Shown: one piece after another, positions 1-8,312 of the stretch | Layout: every line of letters begins with the position of its first letter | Position numbering within the stretch: position 1 is the stretch's first letter | Assembly: GCF_028335745.1 (NCBI RefSeq) | Contig: NZ_CP116477.1 | Location: forward strand, 3,844,001 to 3,908,000 | Origin: Pectobacterium sp. A5351 | GTDB lineage: Bacteria > Pseudomonadota > Gammaproteobacteria > Enterobacterales > Enterobacteriaceae | Length of the DNA stretch: 64,000 bases | Direction of reading: 5' to 3' | Notes under the pieces: model-generated | Told to the model about the DNA's origin: nothing | The model's database searches: none | The model's input: the letters and a program-made list of their open reading frames with translations, nothing else | Program-made: the position numbers and the translations under genes

Positions 1-1529
1 TGAAATCTGCCCGCGTGATGAAGCAGGCGGTGGCCTATCTCGAACCCTATATTGAAGCCAGCAAGGCCAAAGGGACGTCAGCCGGGAAGATTCTGCTGGC
101 CACGGTCAAAGGCGATGTTCACGACATCGGTAAGAATATCGTCGGCGTGGTGCTGCAATGTAATAACTACGAAATTATCGATCTGGGCGTGATGGTGCCG
201 ACGGATAAGATCCTGAAGACCGCGCGTGAAGAGAACGTCGATATTATCGGGTTGTCCGGGCTGATTACGCCATCGCTGGATGAAATGGTCAACGTGGCGA
301 AAGAGATGGAGCGTCAGGGCTTCACGCTGCCGCTGCTGATTGGCGGCGCGACGACGTCTAAAGCGCATACCGCTGTGAAGATTGAACAAAACTATAGCGG
401 CCCGACGGTCTACGTACAGAATGCCTCACGCTCTGTTGGCGTGGTGTCGGCTCTGCTGTCCAGTGCGCAGTATGACGACTTCGTTGCGCGTACCCGTAAA
501 GAGTATGAAACAGTGCGTATTCAGCACGCGCGTAAAAAACCGAGAACGCCGCCTGTGACATTAGAGGCTGCACGCGCTAACGCCTCGGATCTGGATTGGG
601 AAAACTATACGCCGCCGGTGGCGCATCGTTTGGGCGTTCAGGAAGTGACGGCCAGCATTGAAACGCTGCGCAACTACATCGACTGGACACCGTTCTTTAT
701 GACCTGGTCGCTGGCGGGGAAATATCCCCGCATTCTGGAAGATGAGGTGGTAGGTGAAGAGGCGAAGCGCCTGTTTGCTGATGCCAACGCGATGTTGGAT
801 GACTTGTCCGCGCGCGGTGCGCTGAACCCCCGTGGCGTGGTGGGCTTATTCCCGGCGAACCGCGTTGGGGATGACGTCGTGATTTATTCTGATGAACGGC
901 GTGAAACGGTGCTGTCAGTCAGCCACCATCTGCGCCAGCAGACGGAGAAAACTGACTTCCCGAACTATTGCCTGTCCGACTTCGTGGCGCCGAAGTCCAG
1001 CGGTAAGCCAGATTATCTCGGTGCCTTTGCGGTAACTGGCGGTCTGGAAGAAGATACGTTGGCCGATCAATGGGAAGCTCAGCATGATGATTACAACAAG
1101 ATCATGGTGAAGGCGATCTCTGACCGTCTGGCAGAAGCCTTTGCGGAATACCTGCATGAGCGCGTGCGTAAGGTCTACTGGGGCTATGCGCCGAATGAGA
1201 ACCTCAGTAATGAGCTGCTGATTCGAGAAAACTATCAGGGGATTCGCCCCGCGCCGGGCTATCCGGCTTGCCCAGATCACACGGAGAAAGTGCAAATCTG
1301 GCAACTGTTGGATGTGGAAAAGCATACCGGCATGAAGTTAACCGAATCCTATGCCATGTGGCCGGGCGCGTCGGTATCCGGCTGGTACTTCAGCCACCCC
1401 GACAGCAAATACTTCGCCGTCGCGCAAATCCAGCACGATCAGGTAGAGGATTACGCGGTACGTAAAGGCATGGATGTGAGTGAAGTGGAGCGCTGGTTAG
1501 CGCCAAATTTGGGTTATGATGCGGATTAA
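1..1529 (+). CDS. metH: Cobalamin-dependent methionine synthase, C-terminal part (5' end outside window)
   Basis: Partial gene open at the left edge, reading from base 3; about 508 of the roughly 1,227 residues usual for the family. It transfers a methyl group from methyltetrahydrofolate to homocysteine through methylcobalamin. The fragment begins just before the cobalamin-binding domain: the D-x-H-x-x-G motif (GDVHDIG), whose His is the lower cobalt ligand, is encoded at about 114-134. The C-terminal reactivation domain that binds S-adenosylmethionine follows, with [15 protein letters not shown] near 1246-1290, and the protein ends in NLGYDAD as in E. coli MetH. The homocysteine and folate domains lie upstream of the window. 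No terminator is visible before the next gene 37 bp downstream. Confidence 0.97.
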   Translation, partial: KSARVMKQAVAYLEPYIEASKAKGTSAGKILLATVKGDVHDIGKNIVGVVLQCNNYEIIDLGVMVPTDKILKTAREENVDIIGLSGLITPSLDEMVNVAKEMERQGFTLPLLIGGATTSKAHTAVKIEQNYSGPTVYVQNASRSVGVVSALLSSAQYDDFVARTRKEYETVRIQHARKKPRTPPVTLEAARANASDLDWENYTPPVAHRLGVQEVTASIETLRNYIDWTPFFMTWSLAGKYPRILEDEVVGEEAKRLFADANAMLDDLSARGALNPRGVVGLFPANRVGDDVVIYSDERRETVLSVSHHLRQQTEKTDFPNYCLSDFVAPKSSGKPDYLGAFAVTGGLEEDTLADQWEAQHDDYNKIMVKAISDRLAEAFAEYLHERVRKVYWGYAPNENLSNELLIRENYQGIRPAPGYPACPDHTEKVQIWQLLDVEKHTGMKLTESYAMWPGASVSGWYFSHPDSKYFAVAQIQHDQVEDYAVRKGMDVSEVERWLAPNLGYDAD

Positions 1530-1566
1530 GTCGAAGATTATTCATGAATTTAAATAAGGGGGGGAG

Positions 1567-2925
1567 ATGATCCACGAACTCAGCATTGCGAATGTTGGGC
1601 CTGCCAGCATGATGCATCTCACATTTGGCCATCGGCTTAATCTGTTAACGGGCGACAACGGCTTAGGTAAAAGTTTTTTGCTGGATATTACCTGGTGGGC
1701 GTTGACCCGTAGGTGGCCTGCGGAAGTGAATCCTAAATTGACCGCTGGCAAAAAAGCATTACCAGCGCCTGTAATCACATCTGAAGAAGTCAGCAAAGCC
1801 AGTATCGCCTTTTCGTTTGCGGGCAAAGTCAAAACTGAACGCTACGAGAGCCATTATGCCCGACGTGAGCAAAGTTGGACTGGTCGAGCGGGTCGCCCCG
1901 CCAACCCAGGCTTAGTTCTTTATGCTATGGCGGATGGCAGTTTTGCAGTATGGGATCCTCATCGCAATTACTGGAATACGCAGGAAGGCATTGATGTACA
2001 GGAGCGAGTACCCGCTTATGTATTAAGCCCAGCGGAAGTATGGGATGGTTTGCCGGGGGATGAACGTTCTTGGCTTTGTAACGGGCTGATTCGGGACATC
2101 GCCAGTTGGCAAAAAGAGAAAGGCGCGGCGTTCAAGCATTTTAATGCGGTGTTAAAGGTACTCTCTCCCTCTGCAACTGAGGTGCTTTCGCTGGGAGAGT
2201 TGATCCGCATTAGCCTTGATGATGTGCGCGAAATCCCGACGCTTAGGATGCCTTATCAAAAGGATGTGCCGATACTCCATGCTTCTTCGGGGATGCGACG
2301 TATTCTGGCGCTAGCTTATTTTTTGGTCTGGGCATGGGAAGAGCATCAGCAAGCCGCCAAATTGTTGGGTGAAGCGGTAACGCCTCAGATTACGTTTCTC
2401 ATTGATGAAGTGGAATCTCACCTTCATCCAAGCTGGCAGCGGAGCATTGTTCCGGCGTTGCTGAAAGTCGTTGGAAAGTTGAATGCTAAAGCGCAGGTGC
2501 AATTGATTACTACCACGCACTCCCCACTGGTGATGACGTCAGTAGAACCGTTATTTGATGACAAGCAGGATGCTTGGTTTGATCTGGACTTTAGTGACGG
2601 TGTCGTTGCGCTTGAACAACGTGAATTCGAGAAATACGGTGATGCGGGTAATTGGCTGACCAGCGAAGCATTTGATTTAACAAGCAGCAGACCGCTTGAA
2701 TATGAAAAATTGGTGGATGAGGCGGCCAAACTGCTGGATAAGGTAGCGGCATCCGGCAGTGAATTGGATGCGATGTATCAGCGTTTACTGACTGCGCTGG
2801 ACGCAAAAGATGAATTTCTGTTTCGCTGGAGAGCGATCCGAGATAGCAAAACCAATTCTGTTCAGGATAAAAAAACAAAAAAGGGGCGCAAAGATGATTC
2901 CGGTAGTGTTACAGGTGGAGCCTGA
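1567..2925 (+). CDS. AAA/ABC-type ATPase, PtuA-like (candidate anti-phage Septu-type ATPase)
   Basis: A 452-residue P-loop ATPase of the SMC/ABC-like AAA class. Visible are a Walker A GDNGLGKS (residues 29-36), an LSSG-like signature HASSGMRR (238-245), a Walker B ITFLIDE (275-281) followed by SHLHPSW, and a switch histidine in TTTHSP (315-320). A purine-rich Shine-Dalgarno (AAGGGGGGGAG) sits immediately upstream of the ATG. The gene overlaps the downstream HNH gene by 32 bp, so the two are surely one transcription unit. ATPase plus HNH pairs of this layout occur in Septu (PtuA/PtuB) and retron-associated effector modules; function here is inferred from that architecture. The tail (about 435-452) is lysine-rich. 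Other overcoming-lysogenization-defect-like ATPases are possible alternatives. Confidence 0.8.
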   Translation: MIHELSIANVGPASMMHLTFGHRLNLLTGDNGLGKSFLLDITWWALTRRWPAEVNPKLTAGKKALPAPVITSEEVSKASIAFSFAGKVKTERYESHYARREQSWTGRAGRPANPGLVLYAMADGSFAVWDPHRNYWNTQEGIDVQERVPAYVLSPAEVWDGLPGDERSWLCNGLIRDIASWQKEKGAAFKHFNAVLKVLSPSATEVLSLGELIRISLDDVREIPTLRMPYQKDVPILHASSGMRRILALAYFLVWAWEEHQQAAKLLGEAVTPQITFLIDEVESHLHPSWQRSIVPALLKVVGKLNAKAQVQLITTTHSPLVMTSVEPLFDDKQDAWFDLDFSDGVVALEQREFEKYGDAGNWLTSEAFDLTSSRPLEYEKLVDEAAKLLDKVAASGSELDAMYQRLLTALDAKDEFLFRWRAIRDSKTNSVQDKKTKKGRKDDSGSVTGGA

Positions 2926-3505
2926 TGATTTTGATGTAGAGGTGCGTCAGAAGGGGCATAGCTGGTTGCGTAAAAAAGGGATTTCCCTCAATTCACCACC
3001 GCCAAAAGCTTCTGACTTACCTAATTACTGGACGCACAGTAATTATTCGCTTTGGGAATCTTATAGCGGTGTCTGTACCTATCTGGCTATTTATTTTGAG
3101 TGGGTGACAGGGGCATCTTCTACCGATCATTTTGTTGCTAAATCACGTAACGCTGGTGATGCCTATGAATGGGGGAATTATCGCCTCAGCGCATTAGGGC
3201 CGAATCGCAACAAGAATGACTTTGATGATGTGCTGGATCCAATCAGTTTGCAGCCAAATACCTTTGTAATTAATTTTGCATCGGGTGAAATTAGCCCTAA
3301 TTATGCGTTATATCCTAAAGGTTCGCCGTATGCTATTCAGGCGGAATTGACAATATCCCGACTGAAGCTCGACAGCCCTGAGCACCGTAAAATGCGAACA
3401 GACCACTTTACCGATTATCGTTTAGAGGATTGCTCGCTTCGTCATCTGGAAAAACATTCCCCTTTTGTATACGCAGAAATTGTACGGCAGGGTCTGACTC
3501 GATAA
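2894..3505 (+). CDS. HNH-type nuclease, PtuB-like, partner of the preceding ATPase
   Basis: The start ATG at 2894 is chosen because AAGGGG lies 7 bp upstream inside the ATPase gene; this gives 203 residues. An HNH-like core is visible: Asp-His (78-79) in TDHFVAKS, then WGNYRLS (93-99) and the Asn/Lys-rich NRNKND (104-109), the usual DH...WxN...N-x-x-K spacing of HNH nucleases. The Cys pairs that bind structural zinc in many HNH proteins are missing; only one Cys (61) precedes the core. The gene overlaps the upstream ATPase by 32 bp, implying coupled translation and a joint complex. Base composition is noticeably more AT-rich than metH, consistent with acquisition. Exact family assignment is inference. 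Confidence 0.75.
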   Translation: MIPVVLQVEPDDFDVEVRQKGHSWLRKKGISLNSPPPKASDLPNYWTHSNYSLWESYSGVCTYLAIYFEWVTGASSTDHFVAKSRNAGDAYEWGNYRLSALGPNRNKNDFDDVLDPISLQPNTFVINFASGEISPNYALYPKGSPYAIQAELTISRLKLDSPEHRKMRTDHFTDYRLEDCSLRHLEKHSPFVYAEIVRQGLTR

Positions 3506-3539
3506 CGGTTGGCTGAAGATTTCTTTTCTCTGGCTTTAA

Positions 3540-3554
3540 TGAGAATACGTATCA
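3540..3554. promoter_or_regulatory. Fur-box-like site upstream of the AraC-family regulator
   Basis: TGAGAATACGTATCA fits the 7-1-7 Fur inverted repeat (TGATAAT-n-ATTATCA) at 11 of 14 positions. It lies about 140 bp before the regulator gene, which is consistent with iron-repressed expression. No footprint is known to me; this is a pattern match. Confidence 0.45.
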
Positions 3555-3691
3555 GTCTTATTGATGCACTTGCGGCACAATGCTAAGGTGAATAACGATC
3601 TTTGTAGCGAATACGTCGCTGCGTCACGCTATGTCCGTTAATCTCAGACCTGACTCTGGGCGTTAAACAGGATGAGGATATCTTCCCGCTC

Positions 3692-4648
3692 ATGCTCAAA
3701 CGACTCTTTTCCATTGAGGATTTCTTCGACATCGGTGAACGTTACGGGATTGATTACCACTTCCCTCAACTTTCGTCTTGCCGCGATCGCACGAAAGAAA
3801 AACGTATCGTCGTGCAGGGTGATGTCGAAGAAATGACGCTCTCCTCCGGTATTTGCCTGACGAATTCCAACGTGCGCGTGTTGCAGCCCTACGAATCGAC
3901 GTCTTTGCACTGCTGCCCGTTTTATACGTTGGTGGTGCTGGAAGGGTGCGTCGCGCTGCGCCTGAACGGTAAGGAGTTTGTGGTGCGGTCAGGTATGGCA
4001 TTCAGCACCAGGCTGGGCGACCCGTTAGTCATGAACGCCAGCCACCTTGCGGATTGCCACCTTCGCACCGTATCACTGGGTATTTTTCCCGCCACTTTTG
4101 CTTTGAATCCGCTGTTGGGTTCGTTGCTGAACGAGTGGGAACAAGAGGGGAATCCGACGTTTTTATGGCAGGTTCCGGGACATTTGTTATCTGGGTTACA
4201 GCATGCGCTGGAAAGCACCACGCCGGGACTATCCCGCCAACTGATGCTGGAAGGCGTGATGCTACAACTGCTAGGGCAAGGCCTGTCATTCGGGCAATGC
4301 GCTGGAGAGCGGCGCGTATTACCTCCCCCCGGTGAACAGGAGCGGTTGGAGAACGTTCGCCGGCTTCTGGCTCAGCAGCCTGAAAAAGAATACACCCTGA
4401 ATGAACTGGCACAACTGGCCGCGATGAGCAGCAGCAGCCTGCGCACCAAGTTTCGTCAGGCGTATGGTCATTCGGTTTTTGATTACCTGCGCGACTGTCG
4501 GCTGGAGCTGGCTCGACGCTATCTGGCACAGGGATACAGCGTTCAGCAGGCGGCCTGGATGTCGGGCTACCAGCACGCGACCAACTTTGCCACGGCTTTC
4601 CGGCGACGTTACGGTATGGCACCAAGCGATGCACGTATGCCCAGCTAG
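3692..4648 (+). CDS. AraC-family transcriptional regulator (siderophore-uptake type, PchR/YbtA-like)
   Basis: A 318-residue regulator. The C-terminal third (about 220-315) carries the two helix-turn-helix motifs of the AraC family: YTLNELAQLAAMSSSSLRTKF, then the second helix pair around GYSVQQAAWMSGYQHATNFATAFRRRYG. The N-terminal part has no recognised domain and should bind an effector. Length and position directly before a TonB-dependent receptor match regulators such as YbtA and PchR, which activate ferric-siderophore receptors. A Fur-like box lies upstream, and a TCAyTGCGCATA direct repeat between this gene and the receptor is a good operator candidate. The ATG at 3692 has only a distant GAGGA, so translation initiation may be weak. 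Confidence 0.85.
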   Translation: MLKRLFSIEDFFDIGERYGIDYHFPQLSSCRDRTKEKRIVVQGDVEEMTLSSGICLTNSNVRVLQPYESTSLHCCPFYTLVVLEGCVALRLNGKEFVVRSGMAFSTRLGDPLVMNASHLADCHLRTVSLGIFPATFALNPLLGSLLNEWEQEGNPTFLWQVPGHLLSGLQHALESTTPGLSRQLMLEGVMLQLLGQGLSFGQCAGERRVLPPPGEQERLENVRRLLAQQPEKEYTLNELAQLAAMSSSSLRTKFRQAYGHSVFDYLRDCRLELARRYLAQGYSVQQAAWMSGYQHATNFATAFRRRYGMAPSDARMPS

Positions 4649-4729
4649 CGTTTCCCTTCATTACTCTCCCGAACATTATTTATGTCAGAGGCTGCCCGCC
4701 TGACATTTTCTCCCTGAGTTCCCGTTTTG

Positions 4730-4762
4730 TCATTGCGCATACGCAAGCTGTCACTGCGCATA
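4730..4762 (+). promoter_or_regulatory. Direct repeat, probable AraC-type regulator operator
   Basis: TCATTGCGCATA (4730-4741) and TCACTGCGCATA (4751-4762) are 12-bp repeats with one mismatch. They start 21 bp apart, two helical turns, in the receptor promoter region. That spacing is typical of an AraC-family dimer or double-HTH target. The regulator is encoded immediately upstream. Confidence 0.55.
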
Positions 4763-4784
4763 GCTATTGCAAAACCAAAAACGG

Positions 4785-4799
4785 TAATAATTCTTATTT
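4785..4799. promoter_or_regulatory. Fur-box-like site before the siderophore receptor
   Basis: TAATAATTCTTATTT matches the 7-1-7 Fur pattern at 10 of 14 positions. It is 16 bp before the receptor start codon, where Fur binding would block initiation. An AT-rich continuation to 4810 may extend the site. Confidence 0.4.
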
Positions 4800-6797
4800 A
4801 CAATAATAAGGTTTTGTGGAGATTCCCATGTTCAGAAAAACGCGACTGGCGCTGGTGGTCGGCTGTTTCACCGGTGGATTTACCGTGTCGGTACTGGCGC
4901 AGGATACGCCATCCCCTTCTTCTCAGGGTGATACGTTAGTCGTCACGTCTCAAACGCAACGCGGTGCGACCAAGCTGGAAACACCGGATATTGAGACTCC
5001 TCAGGCCGTTTCTATCATTACGCGCGATCAGATTCAGGAACAAGGGGCGACCAGCGTTCGGCAGGCGGTTGGCTATACACCGGGTGTGTATAACAACCAG
5101 ATCGGCGCCTCCAACCGCTTTGACTACATGGTTCTGCGCGGCTTTTCCGACGGTAGCCTAGATAACGTCTATCTCGATGGGCTGAAGGTGATGGGGGATA
5201 CCAACTCCCATAGTTCGCTGGTTATCGATCCCTGGTTCCTCGACAGCATTGAAGTGGTCAGAGGCCCGGCGTCCGTACTCTACGGCCGTTCTTCTCCTGG
5301 CGGGATTGTGGCGCTGAATTCCCGCCAGCCATCCTTCGATCGCAGTGGACAGATCAAACTGTTCGCAGGCAACAATGCACAACGTGGTGCGGCGTTTGAT
5401 GTTACCGGGCCGCTGGATGATGACGAGCGTTTTGCGTTCCGTCTGGGTGGGATGGTCCGTGAAGCGGATACCCAATTTGGGCCGCTGAAAGAAGAACGCT
5501 ATGCGGTTGCGCCTAGCCTGCTGTGGCGGATTTCCGACAAGACGCGTCTGGAATTGATGGCTTACCTGCAACGCGATCCTGAGGGCGGCAGCCATTCGGG
5601 TTTACCGTATGAAGGCACGGTGGTGGCGCATAACGGGCGGAAAATCTCGAACACCTTCTATGAAGGGGAAGAGAATTATGAGAAATACGACCGTAAGCAA
5701 AACATGGTGGGATACAACTTTGAGCACGGTTTTGATAGTGGCTGGGCGGTGCGCCAAAAACTGCGTTATCTGCGTACTAAGGTGCATTTGGATCAGGTAT
5801 ATGCCTATGGCTGGGAACCGTTGGGTAACAATACACTGACTCGCTACTACTCCGGTTCCCGTGAGTCGCTGTCGGCGATCACGTTAGATAATCAGCTTGA
5901 TGGTAGCGTGGATACCGGCGCGGTAAACCACCGTCTACTGGTGGGAATCGACTATCAGCAGCGTAATAACAATGTGAACTGGCCTTCGGGTTCCTTCCCG
6001 GCGATCGACGCGTTTAATCCCGTTTACGGTTCTGGGCCAACAGCCATGTCTGGCACGCTGGAAAAACACAAGCTGCAACAAACCGGCATCTATATGCAGG
6101 ATCAAATGAGCTGGGAACGCTGGCGTTTAACGTTGGGCGGTCGACACGATCAGGTGAAAGTGACCCACATTAACCAAACGAAAGGGACACACAGCGAGCT
6201 GGATAAAAACAACTTTAGCTCGCGTGCCGCGTTGCTTTATCTATTTGATAGTGGTTTTGCGCCGTATGTCAGCTATTCCACGGCCTTTACGCCGACCAGC
6301 TTCGCTGATGATAGCGGCAACGTACTGGAACCGATGAAGGGCAAGCAGTGGGAAGCCGGGATGAAGTATCAGCCTGAAGGTTCTCAGGATCAGTACAGCC
6401 TGTCGGTATTCCGTATTAATCAGAAAAATGTGGCGACCAAAGTTCAGCCTAACGATCCTTACCGTTCGATTGGTGAAATCGAGTCAGAAGGGGTGGAACT
6501 GGAGGCCGTGAGCCATATTACGGAGAATCTGCGTCTGCAAGCCGCTTATACCTATACGGATATTCGCTATAAGAAAAGCAGTGTGGCTGAGCAAGGAAAG
6601 CGTGCGGTGTACGCGCCGCGCAATCAGGCCAGCGCCTGGGCCAGCTATGATGTCAAAAGCGGTCCGCTGGATAGCCTGACTATTGGTTCTGGCGTGCGTT
6701 ACGTGAACGGTGTGACCTCCGATCGTGCCAATACCCACACGCTGCCGTCTTATACGCTGGTGGATATGGCGATAGGATACGATCTCTCGAAAGTGGG

Positions 6798-6806
6798 TCT
6801 GAAAGG
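6798..6806 (+). repeat. Target-site duplication, left copy
   Basis: TCTGAAAGG directly abuts the left inverted repeat of the insertion sequence and is identical to 8108-8116. A 9-bp duplication is the rule for IS10-like elements. Confidence 0.95.
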
Positions 6807-6829
6807 CTGAGGAATCCCCAGAAAACAAG

Positions 6830-6896
6830 ACAGGCATAGAGTTTTATGATCTACTGATTTTCGCCAAAAAATTCAATGAGATCACCCTATGCCTGT
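6830..6896 (+). promoter_or_regulatory. Fold-back inverted repeat covering the transposase start codon
   Basis: ACAGGCATAG (6830-6839) is a perfect reverse complement of CTATGCCTGT (6887-6896), which includes the ATG at 6889. An inner GATCT/AGATC pair (6848-6852 and 6879-6883) extends the stem. RNA read in from outside would bury the start codon, whereas a transcript starting inside the element would lack the left arm. IS10 has this kind of fold-back protection from read-through; assignment here is by analogy. Confidence 0.6.
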
Positions 6897-8082
6897 CCGT
6901 AAAGTATGCCAGACTTTTTTCCGTCACGCTTTAGCTTCAACACATCAATATCGACAACATGCGCTTATTGATTCCACCGCTGCGTTGATAAGCGGTGCCA
7001 CGCTTTCACTCACCTGCATCGGGCGTTATTTACCCGGCCCTGCTCGCGTGAAAGATAAAATAAAACGGGTTGACCGCCTTTTGGGAAACACTGCGCTTCA
7101 TCACGATATCCCGAAAATATTTAATCAGATTACATCCATGATGACCAAAAACATGCCGTGGTGTGTTATTGCCGTCGACTGGAGTGGCTATCCCTCTCAG
7201 GATTTTCATGTCCTGCGTGCCAGCCTTGTCTGTGATGGCCGCGCTATCCCCTTGATGAGTCAGGTGGTTCCGTCAGAAAAGCAAAACAATATTTTGATAC
7301 AGAAAGCCTTTCTTGACGCGCTTGCCTGTGCTATTGCCCCGCAAATGAAAGTCACCCTCATCACCGACGCGGGCTTCCACAATGAATGGTTTCGGCATAT
7401 CAAAGCACTGGGATGGGACTTTATTGGTCGCATCCGGGGAAACGTAAAATTTTGCCTTCATCATGGCCCGGAACGCTGGCTGAACGTGAAAGACTGTACT
7501 GGCACGGCGCGCGCGGAATATCTGGGAGCCGGAACGCTGGCGCGTTCAAAAAAGGCGCAATGCAACGGACATTTTTATCTTTATAAAAAAGCGCCGAAAG
7601 GCCGAAAAAGCCAACGTCGCAAAGGGAAACCGAGCCATCCCACAACAGAAAAAGAACAGCGTGCGTCAGCTAAAGAGCCGTGGCTGCTATTTACCAGTAC
7701 TGATGAATTCAAGCCCCATGAAATTATGAAACTCTACAGCAGGAGAATGCAGATTGAACAAAACTTTCGCGATGAAAAGAGTGAGAGATTTGGCTTTGGC
7801 TTACGCGCCTGTGGAAGCAAAACGGGTGAGCGGCTTTGGGTGCTGAGTTTGCTGGCAACACTGGCATCAATTGTTCTCTGGTTATTAGGATATCATTTTG
7901 AAAATAAAGGTCTTCATCTTCATTATCAGGCGAACAGCCTTAAAAGTCGAAGAGTGATATCGTTTTTGACACTGGCGGAAAATGTACTGCGGCATTCACC
8001 GCGAATAATCAGGCGAGTGAAGCTGGAGAGTATTTTAGCCCAACTCACCAGCACCTACCGAAATATGGTGCTGGTTTATTAG
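6889..8082 (+). CDS. IS4-family (IS10-like) transposase
   Basis: A 397-residue DDE transposase, close to the 402 of Tn10/IS10. Predicted catalytic residues are Asp97 (VIAVDWSG), Asp160 (LITDAGFHN) and Glu290 within YSRRMQIEQNFRDEK, the Y-2-R-3-E-6-K signature that defines the IS4 family. A basic linker lies around 236-262. The frame is intact with no stops, so the element may be active. Cut-and-paste transposition via hairpin intermediates is known for IS10 and inferred here. The start codon is sequestered by an inverted repeat in long read-through transcripts, such as those from the receptor promoter. Confidence 0.96.
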   Translation: MPVRKVCQTFFRHALASTHQYRQHALIDSTAALISGATLSLTCIGRYLPGPARVKDKIKRVDRLLGNTALHHDIPKIFNQITSMMTKNMPWCVIAVDWSGYPSQDFHVLRASLVCDGRAIPLMSQVVPSEKQNNILIQKAFLDALACAIAPQMKVTLITDAGFHNEWFRHIKALGWDFIGRIRGNVKFCLHHGPERWLNVKDCTGTARAEYLGAGTLARSKKAQCNGHFYLYKKAPKGRKSQRRKGKPSHPTTEKEQRASAKEPWLLFTSTDEFKPHEIMKLYSRRMQIEQNFRDEKSERFGFGLRACGSKTGERLWVLSLLATLASIVLWLLGYHFENKGLHLHYQANSLKSRRVISFLTLAENVLRHSPRIIRRVKLESILAQLTSTYRNMVLVY

Positions 8083-8107
8083 CGATGATTTTGTGGGGAT
8101 CCCTCAG

Positions 8108-8116
8108 TCTGAAAGG
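8108..8116 (+). repeat. Target-site duplication, right copy
   Basis: TCTGAAAGG, identical to 6798-6806, follows the right end of the insertion sequence. The receptor reading frame resumes at 8117. Confidence 0.95.
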
Positions 8117-8264
8117 GCTAAGCACGCAGCTTAATGTGAACAACCTGACTGATAAACGCTATGTCTCCGCCTGTAACTCGCTGGAATTCTGCTATTTCGG
8201 TGCCGAGCGCAGCGTTGTTGGCAGCGTCTCTTATTCGTTCTAATCGTTTGTTTTCTCTGTGATA

Positions 8265-8290
8265 AAAAAGCCGGAGCAACCCGGCTTTTT
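8265..8290. terminator. Bidirectional rho-independent terminator between receptor and anion transporter
   Basis: AAAAAGCCGG (8265-8274) pairs with CCGGCTTTTT (8281-8290) across a 6-nt loop, with A/T runs on both sides. It serves the convergent receptor gene and transporter gene. Confidence 0.85.
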
Positions 8291-8312
8291 CATTTCATTC
8301 CTTCTCTCACAC

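Larger units (their letters stand above)
6807..8107 (+). mobile_element. IS4-family insertion sequence, IS10-like, 1,301 bp
   Basis: A complete element. The left end CTGAGGAATCCCCAGAAA and the right end read inward, CTGAGGGATCCCCACAAA, match at 16 of 18 positions and resemble IS10 ends. It encodes one intact transposase (6889-8082) and is flanked by identical 9-bp duplications, so the insertion is unaltered and probably recent. It lies in the same orientation as the disrupted receptor gene, and the first bases of the left repeat supply the premature TGA. I do not assign an ISfinder name. Confidence 0.96.
4816..8243 (+). pseudogene. TonB-dependent siderophore receptor (FoxA/FhuA-like), interrupted by an IS element
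   Basis: An outer-membrane ferric-siderophore receptor split by an insertion. The 5' part (4816-6806) encodes a signal peptide cleaved near VLA-QD (residue 24), a TonB box around DTLVVT (35-40), a plug domain (about 50-160) with VRGPASVLYGRSSPGG, and most of the beta barrel. Translation runs 1 codon into the IS and stops at 6808-6810, giving a 664-residue product. The 3' part (8117-8243) encodes the last two strands with NLTDKRYV, a Cys pair and the C-terminal SYSF. Joining across one copy of the 9-bp duplication restores an unbroken 705-residue frame. The truncated product lacks the terminal Phe needed for barrel assembly, so it is probably non-functional. The closest recognised relatives are hydroxamate (ferrioxamine/ferrichrome) receptors; the ligand is inferred. 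Confidence 0.92.

Noticed and set aside
1567..3505. Retron accompanying the ATPase/HNH pair
   Set aside because: No reverse transcriptase frame lies nearby; metH flanks directly on one side and the AraC regulator on the other.
4029..4676. 215-codon minus-strand frame opposite the AraC regulator
   Set aside because: Antisense shadow; the plus frame has clear AraC helix-turn-helix motifs.
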